Source of the DNA: CAYJLC01 sp964370735
Lineage (GTDB): Bacteria > Bacillota > Clostridia > Oscillospirales > Butyricicoccaceae
Length of the DNA: 40,770 bases
Direction of reading: 5' to 3'
Assembly (NCBI GenBank): GCA_964370735.1
Contig: CAYJLC010000017.1
Coordinates: forward strand, 1-40,770
This document shows, piece by piece, positions 31,935 through 40,695 of this stretch. Numbering within the stretch: position 1 is the stretch's first letter; each line of letters starts with the position of its first letter. Both the position numbers and the translations under genes were made by a program. The notes under the pieces are model-generated. The model was not told the DNA's origin and did no database searches. It worked only from the letters and a program-made list of their open reading frames with translations.

Positions 31935-33863
31935 TTATTTTAAACTTTCTTTTATATAATTTAAAGTCCCACCATATAGTATAGCAGATTTTTCGCGTTC
32001 CGACAAGGTGTAAACTGCTTTTATTTCAATATTTTTTGTTTTATTTAAAATAGTAACCTCTTTTTCACCCTTAACTTCCTCTAGAACATTCGGCATAGAA
32101 ATCTCATCTAAAAGGTCAATTTTGTCGTAATCTTCTATATTTTTGAATTCTAAAGGCAAAATACCCGAGTTAATTAAGTTTGCTTTGTGTATTCTTGCAA
32201 AAGATTTCACAAGTACAGCTTTTACTCCTAAGTATAGTGGAACAAGCGCTGCATGCTCTCTTGAAGAACCTTGTCCATAATTTGAACCACCAACAATAAC
32301 ACCGCCACCCATAGCTTTTGCTCTTGCTGGGAATTCTTTGTCGACATTAATAAAACAGTAATTTGAATAATATGGAACATTTGAACGATATGGTAAAAGT
32401 GCCGCACCAGCAGGTAAAATATGGTCAGTTGTAATATTGTCTTCAGTTTTTAAGATGATTTTGCAATCAATTTTGTCTGAAAGAGGTGTACCCACTGGGA
32501 AAGGTTTGATATTCGGACCACGAACGATTTCAACAGTCGAACCGTCTTTTGCAGGCTCAACAATCATGCAATCATTTATCTCAAATTCAGAAGGCATCAC
32601 AATAACAGGAGCCTCGCCTAGAGTTCTAGGGTCAGTTAAAACACCTGTAATAGCAGAAGCTGCTGCGATTTCTGGAGAAACTAAATACACGCTTGCATCT
32701 TGTGTTCCAGAACGTCCCTCGAAATTACGGTTAAATGTTCTTAAAGAAACACCAGCAGAGTTTGGAGATGCACCCATACCTATACATGGACCACAAGCGC
32801 ATTCTAAAATTCTAGCACCAGAAGAAATAATATCTGCTAAAGCACCATTTTTAGCTAATGAGTTGAAAACTTGCATAGACCCTGGAGAAATTGTTAAAGA
32901 AACTCCGTCAGCCACTTTTTTACCTTTTAAAATAGCTGCAACTTTCATAAGGTCAGCATAAGATGAGTTCGTACAAGAACCTATACAGCATTGGTCAACT
33001 TTAATTTCGCCAATTTCTGTCACAGGCTTAATATTATCAGGCATGTGCGGGCAAGCAGCAAGAGGAACAAGCGTATTTAAGTCAATTTCATATTCTTCGT
33101 CATAAACAGCATCAGCATCAGAAGATAATTCGCGATAAACTTCTTCTCTACCTTGCGATTTTAAAAACTCACGCGTAGCTTCGTCTGACGGGAAGATTGA
33201 AGTAGTAGCGCCAAGCTCTGCACCCATATTAGTGATAGTAGCACGTTCAGGAACAGAAAGACTAGAAACACCCTCACCAGCATACTCAACAATTTTACCA
33301 ACGCCACCTTTAACAGTCATAATTTCTAAAACTTTTAAAATAACGTCTTTAGCAGAAACAAAAGGAGATAATTTTCCTTTAAGATTAACGCGAACCATTT
33401 TCGGCATCGGAATATTATATGGTGCGCCAGCCATAGCAGCAGCAACATCAAGTCCACCTGCTCCGAAAGAAAGTTGACCAATACCACCACCAGTAGGTGT
33501 ATGCGAATCACTACCGATTAGAGTTTTTCCAGGTGCTCCAAAACGCTCTAAATGAATTTGGTGACAAATACCATTACCAGCTTTCGAATAATAGATACCA
33601 TATTTTTTTGCAACAGACCCAATAAAATTGTGGTCATCGGCATTTTCAAATCCATTTTGAAGTGTATTATGGTCGATATAAGCAACGGACTTTTCCGTTT
33701 TAACCTTGTCAATGCCTAAAGCCTCAAGCTGCAAATAAGCCATAGTGCCCGTTGCGTCCTGTGTTAAAGTTTGGTCAATACGAAGCGAAACTTCGCTCCC
33801 CACGACCATTTCTCCAGCAACTAAATGTTCTTTAATGATTTTTTGTGCAATAGATAATCCCAT
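31935..33863 (-). CDS. acn: Aconitate hydratase
   Basis: It isomerises citrate to isocitrate through a 4Fe-4S cluster. The 642-residue protein is the shorter, mitochondrial-like type. Cluster cysteines lie in DQCCIGSCTNSSY (about residue 300) and ACGPCIGMG (about 365); the substrate motif GSDSHTPTGGG and the swivel-domain GGSNYGQGSSREHAA are present. AGGAG eight bases ahead sets the start at 33863. It precedes icd by 20 bases. No citrate synthase gene is in the window. A 14-bp perfect palindrome lies upstream. Confidence 0.95.
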   Translation of the reverse strand: MGLSIAQKIIKEHLVAGEMVVGSEVSLRIDQTLTQDATGTMAYLQLEALGIDKVKTEKSVAYIDHNTLQNGFENADDHNFIGSVAKKYGIYYSKAGNGICHQIHLERFGAPGKTLIGSDSHTPTGGGIGQLSFGAGGLDVAAAMAGAPYNIPMPKMVRVNLKGKLSPFVSAKDVILKVLEIMTVKGGVGKIVEYAGEGVSSLSVPERATITNMGAELGATTSIFPSDEATREFLKSQGREEVYRELSSDADAVYDEEYEIDLNTLVPLAACPHMPDNIKPVTEIGEIKVDQCCIGSCTNSSYADLMKVAAILKGKKVADGVSLTISPGSMQVFNSLAKNGALADIISSGARILECACGPCIGMGASPNSAGVSLRTFNRNFEGRSGTQDASVYLVSPEIAAASAITGVLTDPRTLGEAPVIVMPSEFEINDCMIVEPAKDGSTVEIVRGPNIKPFPVGTPLSDKIDCKIILKTEDNITTDHILPAGAALLPYRSNVPYYSNYCFINVDKEFPARAKAMGGGVIVGGSNYGQGSSREHAALVPLYLGVKAVLVKSFARIHKANLINSGILPLEFKNIEDYDKIDLLDEISMPNVLEEVKGEKEVTILNKTKNIEIKAVYTLSEREKSAILYGGTLNYIKESLK

Positions 33864-33895
33864 TTTAATTTCTCCTTTTTGATAACTTTTAATTC

Positions 33896-33909
33896 TTGCC
33901 AATTGGCAA
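33896..33909. promoter_or_regulatory. Perfect palindrome upstream of acn, candidate operator
   Basis: TTGCCAATTGGCAA lies 33-46 bases before the aconitase start, between it and the GNAT gene. It is unusually G+C-containing for this spacer. It does not match the cre, CodY or Rex consensus as I know them. No clear promoter was placed, so acn may partly depend on read-through. Confidence 0.45.
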
Positions 33910-33930
33910 AAATCCTATATTTTAAATAAA

Positions 33931-34452
33931 TTAAAACCTTTTTTCCATACGAATATCATCGTATTTATTGCCGTTGTAATATGTAAATTCAGGAATTCTT
34001 CCGATTTCTTGAAACCCACATTTTTTATATAAAGCTTGAGCTTTTTCATTAAACTCAAAAACCCCAAGCTCTATTCTATTATATCCACGCTCTTTCGAGT
34101 AGTTTTCGATAAATTCCATGGCTTTTTTAGCCATTCCCTTGCCTAAAAATCTTTTTTCGCCTATACACATAGATATCCAAGTCGATTTTTCTTTTAAATA
34201 AAGGTGTGGAAATTCAAATTCAATCGAGAAACATCCAATATTTTCTCCTTGAGCGATAATCATGTAAATTTCTTTATGACTTTCATTCCCTCGTAAAAAA
34301 CCTGCCAATTTTTCGCCAGTAATATCAGGAATTTCCTCATTTTTAAAATTCGGAATAAGAAAATGCTGAATTTCTTTGTCATTATCCCACCTCGCGATAT
34401 CATCAAAGTCCGAGATATCGTTTGTAGTGAGTTTTTTATAAGAAATATCCAT
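33931..34452 (-). CDS. GNAT-family N-acetyltransferase
   Basis: A 173-residue acetyltransferase with the acetyl-CoA loop in GEKRFLGKGMAKKAMEFIE (about residues 107-125) and the closing LYKKCGFQEIGRIPEFTYYNGN, which resembles RimJ/RimL-type or small-molecule acetyltransferases. The substrate is unknown. GGAGGAG precedes the start. It is 9 bases after tsaD, so it is likely the last gene of the polA-rimI-tsaD transcript. Confidence 0.85.
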   Translation of the reverse strand: MDISYKKLTTNDISDFDDIARWDNDKEIQHFLIPNFKNEEIPDITGEKLAGFLRGNESHKEIYMIIAQGENIGCFSIEFEFPHLYLKEKSTWISMCIGEKRFLGKGMAKKAMEFIENYSKERGYNRIELGVFEFNEKAQALYKKCGFQEIGRIPEFTYYNGNKYDDIRMEKRF

Positions 34453-34461
34453 AACTCCTCC

Positions 34462-35478
34462 TTATCGCGTCATTTCGCAAAGTTTTGCAGTAATTTCAAG
34501 ACTTCCGTAACAATTTTGTTTCATATTCCCTAAATTTCCTTCTAAATATTCATAATAAGCCTGCGCGCCAATCATTGCAGCATTATCTGAACATAGACTA
34601 AGTGGGGGCAAGAAAAGTTCGATATTCTTAGCCTCGCATTTTTCTAAAATCACCTCACGCAAACGCGAATTTGCAGACACCCCACCTGCCAAAACAAGTG
34701 TGTTAAATCCAGTTTCCTCGAGCGCTGTAATAAGCCTTGGAACAAGCGTGTCAACAACCGCCTCATTAAAGCTTGCGCAAAGTGAATTTTCATCGATTTC
34801 TTCATTCTTTTGCTTTGCATTGTGAATAGTATTTATAACGGAAGTTTTAAGCCCAGAAAACGAAAAATCGAGTGGACTATCTTTAACTTTCGAGCGAGGA
34901 AAAGCGTATTTTTCTTTGTCGCCTAATTTGCCTTTATCATCAATGATTTTACCACCAGGATAACCAAGCCCTAAAACGCGTGACACCTTGTCAAACGCTT
35001 CTCCAGCGGCATCATCGCGAGTTCCACCGATAATTTCGAACTCTGTAAAGCTACTTACCTTTACAATCAAACTATGCCCACCAGATGCAACCAAGCACAA
35101 AAACGGTGGCTTTAACTCAGGGTATGCAAGGTAGTTTGCAGCAATATGCCCTCTGATATGATGCACAGGAATAAAGGGTAAATTTTTGCCAAAAGCTAAC
35201 GCCTTTGCAAAGTTTGCACCAACAAGTAAAGCACCAATTAATCCAGGCGCACAGGTCGCTGCAATAGCATCAATTTCATGTCCTTTTTTGAGAACTTCTG
35301 AAACCAAATTTGGTAAAATTTCAGAGTGTTTTCTCGATGCTAACTCAGGCACAACACCGCCATATTCCTTATGCATTTCAATTTGTGAATACACAATATT
35401 TTCAATAATTTTTCTTCCATCTTCGATTACTGCAACAGCAGTTTCATCGCAAGATGTTTCAATCGCTAGTATTTTCAT
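34462..35478 (-). CDS. tsaD: tRNA N6-threonylcarbamoyladenosine transferase TsaD
   Basis: It transfers threonylcarbamoyl to A37 of ANN-decoding tRNAs, working with TsaB and TsaE. The 338-residue protein starts MKILAIETSCDETAVAV, the standard N-terminus; the metal-binding HIRGHIAANY is near residue 110 and GGTRDDAAGEAFDKVSRVLG at about 155. LAGGVSANSRLRE and SLCSDNAAMIG close the ASKHA fold. The ATG at 35478 is one base after the rimI stop; a longer frame reaching into rimI is rejected. tsaB, often next to rimI and tsaD, is not here. Confidence 0.96.
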   Translation of the reverse strand: MKILAIETSCDETAVAVIEDGRKIIENIVYSQIEMHKEYGGVVPELASRKHSEILPNLVSEVLKKGHEIDAIAATCAPGLIGALLVGANFAKALAFGKNLPFIPVHHIRGHIAANYLAYPELKPPFLCLVASGGHSLIVKVSSFTEFEIIGGTRDDAAGEAFDKVSRVLGLGYPGGKIIDDKGKLGDKEKYAFPRSKVKDSPLDFSFSGLKTSVINTIHNAKQKNEEIDENSLCASFNEAVVDTLVPRLITALEETGFNTLVLAGGVSANSRLREVILEKCEAKNIELFLPPLSLCSDNAAMIGAQAYYEYLEGNLGNMKQNCYGSLEITAKLCEMTR

Positions 35479-35479
35479 T

Positions 35480-35917
35480 TTATATAACCTCAAGTGACAT
35501 AAGCGTTGCGTTTTCGGTAGGATTTTTGTAGTATTCTTTCCTTTCACCCACAGCGCTAAATCCACATTTTTTATAAAGTAAAATTGCACTCTCATTTGAT
35601 TTTCTAACTTCGAGATGCACTTTTATAATATCATTTTTTTTGCAAAATTCTATTAGATTTTCGATTAACTTTTGACCAATGCCCTGCCTCTGATTTTCTT
35701 TTGAAACTGCGATATGTGCAATGTCGCATTCATCAAGGCAAATTTTCACACCGAGATATCCAACAACTTTTTCCCCATCAAAAGCAGTTATATGGTAATA
35801 AGTTTCATCAATAATTATTTTCAAAATTTCTTCTTTTGAGTATGGTGTTTCAAATGAAGATTTTTCTATTTCATAAATGCTCTCTACATATTCATTTTCT
35901 GATATTTTTATAAGCAT
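35480..35917 (-). CDS. rimI: Ribosomal-protein-alanine N-acetyltransferase RimI
   Basis: A 145-residue GNAT enzyme expected to acetylate the N-terminus of ribosomal protein S18. SSFETPYSKEEI (about 20-31), ENQRQGIGQKLIENLIEF with the acetyl-CoA loop, and LEVRKSNESAILLYKKCGF with the catalytic Tyr are the RimI hallmarks. Adjacency to tsaD supports the assignment over other GNATs. The ATG overlaps the polA stop codon by one base (TAATG). Confidence 0.9.
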   Translation of the reverse strand: MLIKISENEYVESIYEIEKSSFETPYSKEEILKIIIDETYYHITAFDGEKVVGYLGVKICLDECDIAHIAVSKENQRQGIGQKLIENLIEFCKKNDIIKVHLEVRKSNESAILLYKKCGFSAVGERKEYYKNPTENATLMSLEVI

Positions 35918-37491
35918 TATTTCGCCTCATACCAGTTTTTGCCTGCATGAGCCTCGACAAGTAGTTTTACTTTACCCTCAAACGAATTTTCCATTTCTTC
36001 TTTCAAAAGCGTCGAAATATAGTCTTTTTCGTCGAGTGTAGTTTCAATTATCAATTCATCGTGGATTTGAAGAATAAGCCTAGATTTAAGCTTTTCTTTT
36101 TCTATTCTTTTATAAACATTCACCATTGCAATCTTTATTATATCCGCTGCCGTTCCTTGAATTGGCGTGTTTAAAGCGACCCTTTCTCCAAATGAACGCA
36201 TATTAAAATTCTTCGACTTAAGCTCTGGCAAATCTCTTTTTCTATTGAATAAAGTCTTAACAAAACCATCTTTATGAGCCTGCTCTTTAATGTTCTTCAT
36301 ATAAGCCGAAACACCAGAATATTTCTCTAAATAGCTGTCGATATATTTCTTTGCTTCACCTCGCGAAACCCCAATATCAATCCCAAGCGAGAACTCAGAA
36401 ATTCCATAAACAATCCCAAAATTTACAGCCTTCGCCCTGCTTCTCATAATCGAAGTCACCTCTTCTAAAGGTACTCCAAAAACTTGCGACGCAGTAACCG
36501 TATGAATATCAATACCCTTTTCAAATGCATCAATCATCACCTCATCACCTGAAATATGGGCTAAAATTCTAAGCTCGATTTGCGAATAATCGGCATCAAT
36601 AAGAATATGATTTTCATCGCAAGCCGTAAACATATATCTCAGTTTCGAACCAAGTTCCGTCCTCACAGGAATATTTTGCAAGTTCGGGTCCGTAGAAGAA
36701 AGCCTACCTGTTGTTGTCACCATTTGATTAAAAGTAGAGTGAATTTTTCCATCTTTTTTAACCACTTTAAGAAGCCCCTCAACATACGTCGAATGAAGTT
36801 TTGAAAGCGTTCTATATTCAAGAATTTTTTCTATGATGTCGTGTTTTCCCTTTAAGGCTTCAAGCACATCAACATTTGTCGAATAGCCAGTTTTCGTCTT
36901 TTTAATCACTGGCAAACCCAGTTTTTCAAACAAAATTTCCCCAAGTTGTTTTGGTGAATTTATGTTAAATTTCTCCGAAGCAAGCGCGTGAATTTCCTCT
37001 GTCAAAACCTCGATTTTTGCAAATAATTCCTTGCCAAAAACCTTCAGCGCCACCGTATCAATACGAATTCCTTGATATTGCATATCGGCAAGCACCGTTA
37101 ATAACGGAAGCTCGATATCAAAGTATAAATCTTTCATCTCGCCTAAATCGAATTTATCATAAATCAGGCTTAAAATATATGCTTTCCACTCAAGTTCATC
37201 ATCAGATGGCTCCATTTCAAACAATGAAAGCTCTTTTTCCTTTATTTCTGGTTTAAATCCAATCATTTCCTCGGAAATTTCAAATAAATCGTATTCGCTA
37301 GCAGATGGGTCAAGCAGATATTTTGCAAGTGCAGAATCAAATACTAAATTCTCCGTTTTAATTCCTTTTTCAAGCAATTTCACCATAAAGTCTTTAGGAT
37401 TATGCATTACTTTTTGAACTTTTTCAGAGAAAATATAGGCTAAATCGTCTAGGCTTGGGTTTTCAATAACATAACCTTTGCCTTTCATCAC
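35917..37491 (-). CDS. polA: DNA polymerase I, polymerase part downstream of the stop
   Basis: This 524-residue part holds a degenerate 3'-5' exonuclease-like domain (about 1-170, no visible catalytic acidic set) and an intact polymerase: STDPNLQNIPVRTELG, motif A DADYSQIELRILAHISGD near 300, motif B RSRAKAVNFGIVYGIS near 350 and motif C LQIHDELIIE near 480. It could be made independently from GTG 37491 or ATG 37488, with AAGG a few bases ahead, losing the first 34 codons of the exonuclease-like domain. Alone it would be a Klenow-like enzyme without primer-removal activity. Confidence 0.8.
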   Translation of the reverse strand: MMKGKGYVIENPSLDDLAYIFSEKVQKVMHNPKDFMVKLLEKGIKTENLVFDSALAKYLLDPSASEYDLFEISEEMIGFKPEIKEKELSLFEMEPSDDELEWKAYILSLIYDKFDLGEMKDLYFDIELPLLTVLADMQYQGIRIDTVALKVFGKELFAKIEVLTEEIHALASEKFNINSPKQLGEILFEKLGLPVIKKTKTGYSTNVDVLEALKGKHDIIEKILEYRTLSKLHSTYVEGLLKVVKKDGKIHSTFNQMVTTTGRLSSTDPNLQNIPVRTELGSKLRYMFTACDENHILIDADYSQIELRILAHISGDEVMIDAFEKGIDIHTVTASQVFGVPLEEVTSIMRSRAKAVNFGIVYGISEFSLGIDIGVSRGEAKKYIDSYLEKYSGVSAYMKNIKEQAHKDGFVKTLFNRKRDLPELKSKNFNMRSFGERVALNTPIQGTAADIIKIAMVNVYKRIEKEKLKSRLILQIHDELIIETTLDEKDYISTLLKEEMENSFEGKVKLLVEAHAGKNWYEAK

Positions 37492-37593
37492 AAAGCTAAC
37501 CTTATCAAACGTTGCTTCAAGAAAAATTTTATCAACAAACGAAATATCTGAAATTTTCTTTATTTTAGTGAACTTAGGCAGATTAACCTCAAT

Positions 37594-38484
37594 TTATTCG
37601 ACAGGTTTTGAGTCAGCCGATCGTTTTAACCAAAGTTTTGTGATAAATGATTTAAACTCGAGCTTTGTAAATAGCTCAAAAAGCTTTCCTTCGTCCATTT
37701 TAAGCTCAGTTTCAATATCAAATTCAAACGGAACATCTTTAACAATCGTTGCAAGTTCTCTGCTTTTAAAAGCATTTTCTTTATCATTAATAAGCTTTTC
37801 TCTAGCGCCTTTTTTTATGATATCACTTTCGATATTTTCAAAAACACCCTCAAGATTTCCAAAATTATGGAGTAATGTCATCGCAGTTTTTTCGCCAACA
37901 CCCTTAACCCCAGGAATATTATCCGAAGTATCACCCATTAAACCTTTTAAATCACATAAAATCATAGGTTCAAAGCCGTAAACCTCGCGAAAAACATCTA
38001 AATTGAATTTTTTCGTTGTAGTTTGCCCCATTCTAGTCGAAACTAGGTTGATATTTGTATTCTCAGTCACCAGTTGCAAGCTATCCTTATCCCCTGTTAC
38101 AACGACACATTCATAATTTTTCACATTGCAATATTCGCTTAGCGTGCCAATCAAATCGTCAGCTTCAAAGCCAGCAAGCTCATATCTTGCAATACCATAA
38201 GCATCAAGCACCTCTTTAATAAGCGGAAGTTGCGCCGAAAGCTCGTCGTCCATACCTTTTCTAGTGCCTTTATATTCGTCAAACATATCGTGTCTAAAAG
38301 TTTTCGCACGAACGTCGAAACATACAACAACCTTATCAGGACTTTCTTCATTTATCAGCTTAAAGTATGTGGTTAAAAAACCGTATACTGCGTTAGTGAA
38401 TAGCCCCTCTCTAGTCGTTAAAAGTTTGATTCCATAGTAAGCACGATTCAAAATCGAGTTACCATCAATAATTGCTATTTTCAA
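37594..38484 (-). CDS. DNA polymerase I, 5'-3' exonuclease part upstream of the stop
   Basis: The 296-residue part is a complete FEN-like 5' nuclease: MKIAIIDGNSILNRAYYG at the start, VCFDVRAKTFRHDMFDEYKG, FEADDLIGTL and VTGDKDSLQLV for the first metal set, and GLMGDTSDNIPGVKGVGEKTA with the helix-hairpin-helix. It stops after the normal domain boundary, so it could work alone in RNA primer and flap removal. The start is TTG at 38484 with GGTGAT ahead; an ATG is not available. Confidence 0.85.
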   Translation of the reverse strand: MKIAIIDGNSILNRAYYGIKLLTTREGLFTNAVYGFLTTYFKLINEESPDKVVVCFDVRAKTFRHDMFDEYKGTRKGMDDELSAQLPLIKEVLDAYGIARYELAGFEADDLIGTLSEYCNVKNYECVVVTGDKDSLQLVTENTNINLVSTRMGQTTTKKFNLDVFREVYGFEPMILCDLKGLMGDTSDNIPGVKGVGEKTAMTLLHNFGNLEGVFENIESDIIKKGAREKLINDKENAFKSRELATIVKDVPFEFDIETELKMDEGKLFELFTKLEFKSFITKLWLKRSADSKPVE

Positions 38485-38515
38485 AAAATCACCATTCTTT
38501 CACGTAATTACTATA

Positions 38516-38524
38516 ATTATATCA
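38516..38524 (-). promoter_or_regulatory. Extended -10 promoter of the polA operon
   Basis: Minus-strand TGATATAAT, a TATAAT box with an upstream TG, lies 32 bases before the TTG start. The -35 region is weak (TTTATT at 17 bases). Confidence 0.65.
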
Positions 38525-38578
38525 CACTTTTCAAAAAAAATAAATAGTTTTTTTACATTTTTAAACAGAAGTCTCACA

Positions 38579-38607
38579 TTGACAAAAACTTACAAATATG
38601 TTATGAT
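38579..38607 (+). promoter_or_regulatory. Sigma-A promoter of the antiporter-lysR genes
   Basis: TTGACA (38579-38584), 17 bases and TATGAT (38602-38607), a strong promoter divergent from polA. Confidence 0.85.
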
Positions 38608-38649
38608 AATTAAAGATTTCAGAGATTTTTTTATATAGAGGAGATAAAT

Positions 38650-39792
38650 ATGTTATTAAGTCTTGCATTTATTTTTATTTTCGGATATATTGGTGCTAGA
38701 TTTTTTAGTTTTTTAAAACTCCCCGACATAATTGGAATGATTTTTGCAGGAGTTTTTCTAAATCACTTTAACCTACTTGACGAAAAAATTATTAATATTT
38801 CTGCCGAACTTCGTGAAATTGCACTTGTAATAATATTGACACGAGCTGGTTTATCGCTCGAATTTGATAAGTTAAAAAAAGTTGGCAGACCAGCAATTCT
38901 TATGTCATTTATACCAGCTTGCTTCGAAATTTTAGCGATAGTATTAATGTCGATTTTCCTATTCGACATCCCAATTTTAACTGCATTAATCTTAGGCACA
39001 ACAGTAGCAGCAGTTTCTCCAGCAGTAATCGTACCTCGAATGATAAAGTTGCAAGAGGAAGGCTATGGAAAGAAAAAAAACATCTCCGAACTCATACTCG
39101 CCTCTGCTTCTGTCGATGATATCTTCGTTTTAGTCTTATTTTATAGTTTCCTAAGCGCAAATGACTCAAACATATATCTTTTACCATTAAATATAGTGCT
39201 AGGAGTTATCGTTGGCATAATCGTCGCTTTATTATTAGTATTTTTATTTAAAAAATTCAAAATATCAGTAAATCACGCAACAATTTTAATGCTTTCAACA
39301 TCATTTGTACTTCTTTTTGCAGAAGATTTCCTTCATTTTTCAGCACTACTCGCTATTATGACAATAGGAATGATGATTTTAAGGAAAATGCCTGATTTTT
39401 CATCAAAATTATCGCAAAGTTTTTCAAGTTTATGGTCAGGAGCTATGATAATTCTATTCGTTTTAGTCGGTTTCAGCTTAAATTTAGAATATGCACTAAG
39501 CGAAGGCATTAAACCTGTCATTTTAATTCTTTTTGTGTTAATTTTCAGATGTTTAGGTGCATATTTATGCGTTTTAAAGACGAATTTAAACCAAAAAGAG
39601 CGTTTATTCTGCGTGATATCATATGTCCCAAAAGCAACCGTTCAAGCAGCCATCGGAGGAATTCCTCTTTCACAAGGACTTCCTTATGGCGAATTAATAT
39701 TAACTATTTCTGTCGTTTCGATTCTAATAACAGCCCCAATTGGCGCATTTTTAATCGATTTCACCTACAAAAAATTACTAAAAAAGGACTAA
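38650..39792 (+). CDS. Cation/proton antiporter (CPA family)
   Basis: A 380-residue membrane protein with about eleven or twelve helices in the NhaP/KefB type fold. The early IIGMIFAGVFLNHF, the unwound-helix stretch GTTVAAVSPAVIVPRM (about residues 116-131) and ASASVDDIFVLVLF (about 151-164), whose Asp pair is the likely ion-binding site, mark the family. There is no C-terminal regulatory domain. It probably exchanges Na+ or K+ for H+ at the cytoplasmic membrane. AGAGGAG precedes the start. It is followed after three bases by a LysR regulator, probably in one transcript. Confidence 0.9.
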   Translation: MLLSLAFIFIFGYIGARFFSFLKLPDIIGMIFAGVFLNHFNLLDEKIINISAELREIALVIILTRAGLSLEFDKLKKVGRPAILMSFIPACFEILAIVLMSIFLFDIPILTALILGTTVAAVSPAVIVPRMIKLQEEGYGKKKNISELILASASVDDIFVLVLFYSFLSANDSNIYLLPLNIVLGVIVGIIVALLLVFLFKKFKISVNHATILMLSTSFVLLFAEDFLHFSALLAIMTIGMMILRKMPDFSSKLSQSFSSLWSGAMIILFVLVGFSLNLEYALSEGIKPVILILFVLIFRCLGAYLCVLKTNLNQKERLFCVISYVPKATVQAAIGGIPLSQGLPYGELILTISVVSILITAPIGAFLIDFTYKKLLKKD

Positions 39793-39795
39793 TGT

Positions 39796-40680
39796 ATGCA
39801 TGATATAAACTTCGAACATTATAAAGTATTTTATTATGTTGCAAAAAATTTAAGCTTCTCAAAAGCCTCAAAAGAGCTTTTTATCTCTCAATCTGCTGTC
39901 AGTCAGTCGATAAAAAACCTCGAAAATCGACTAGGAGTGGCTTTATTTCTGCGTCATTCAAAGAAAATTTCACTCACGAATGAAGGCGAATATCTATATG
40001 ACAATGTAAAAACTGCCTTTAGCTATATTAAAAATAGCGAACTTTCTATCAATCAAAATGACAGTAATATTAAAAAAGAAGTAAAAATTGCAGCATCTGA
40101 TACAATTTCGAAATATTTTTTAATCCCCCATATTGATAGATTTCACAAAGAAAATCCCGATGTAAAGATAAAAATTATGAATAAACCATCGTTCGAATGC
40201 ATAGATTTACTAAAAAATATCGATGTTGATATCTCATTTATAAACTTAACAACAAGCATAGACGATAATGGTCTTGAAGTTACAAAAATCAAGAAAATCC
40301 AAGATATTTTTGTTGCAGGACCTAAATACAGTTACCTAAAAGACAAATCGGTAAAACTGTCTGAAATAGAAAAGCTACCGGTTTTAGCGTTAGAAAAATC
40401 TTCTTCTATTCGAAAAAATCTTGATGAATTATGCACTCTTCATAATGTCGATATCAAACTTGAAATCGAAATGCAAAGCATGGGTTTACTTAAAGATTTA
40501 GCAAGAATTGGGCTTGGAATTTCATATATTTCCGACCTTGCAATCACAAAAACTACTGATTTATTTACTTTAAACATCAAAGAAGAATTACCATTTAGCC
40601 ACGTTGCTTTAATTTTATTAAAAAAGCAGAAACCGAATATTTATTGTTCTAAATTCATAGATATCGTCAAAAATAATTAA
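39796..40680 (+). CDS. LysR-family transcriptional regulator
   Basis: A 294-residue LysR protein with the helix-turn-helix (HYKVFYYVAKNLSFSKASKE, then LFISQSAVSQSIKNLENRL, residues 6-45) and an effector domain from about residue 88. AAGGA precedes the ATG. The three-base gap after the antiporter suggests cotranscription, which is unusual because LysR genes are often divergent from their targets. Its regulon is unknown. No terminator is evident before the tRNA gene. Confidence 0.9.
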   Translation: MHDINFEHYKVFYYVAKNLSFSKASKELFISQSAVSQSIKNLENRLGVALFLRHSKKISLTNEGEYLYDNVKTAFSYIKNSELSINQNDSNIKKEVKIAASDTISKYFLIPHIDRFHKENPDVKIKIMNKPSFECIDLLKNIDVDISFINLTTSIDDNGLEVTKIKKIQDIFVAGPKYSYLKDKSVKLSEIEKLPVLALEKSSSIRKNLDELCTLHNVDIKLEIEMQSMGLLKDLARIGLGISYISDLAITKTTDLFTLNIKEELPFSHVALILLKKQKPNIYCSKFIDIVKNN

Positions 40681-40695
40681 ATTCCACCACTACAT

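Larger units (their letters stand above)
35917..38484 (-). pseudogene. polA: DNA polymerase I, interrupted by one in-frame TAA
   Basis: Reading from a TTG at 38484 to the stop at 35917 gives 855 codons in one frame with a single TAA at codon 297 (37594-37596). The 34 codons between that TAA and the next possible start (GTG 37491, ATG 37488) still encode PolA-like sequence (EVNLPKFTKIKKISD), so the gene is full length but for one codon, probably formerly CAA or GAA. Options are a nonsense mutation, a sequencing error, read-through, or two separately made proteins. The two parts are described separately. It heads a polA-rimI-tsaD-GNAT operon with an extended -10 promoter. Confidence 0.8.

Noticed and set aside
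34462..35595. TsaD extended by 39 residues at the N-terminus
   Set aside because: The extension lies within rimI on the same strand and is unlike any TsaD; MKILAIETSCDET at 35478 is the family start.
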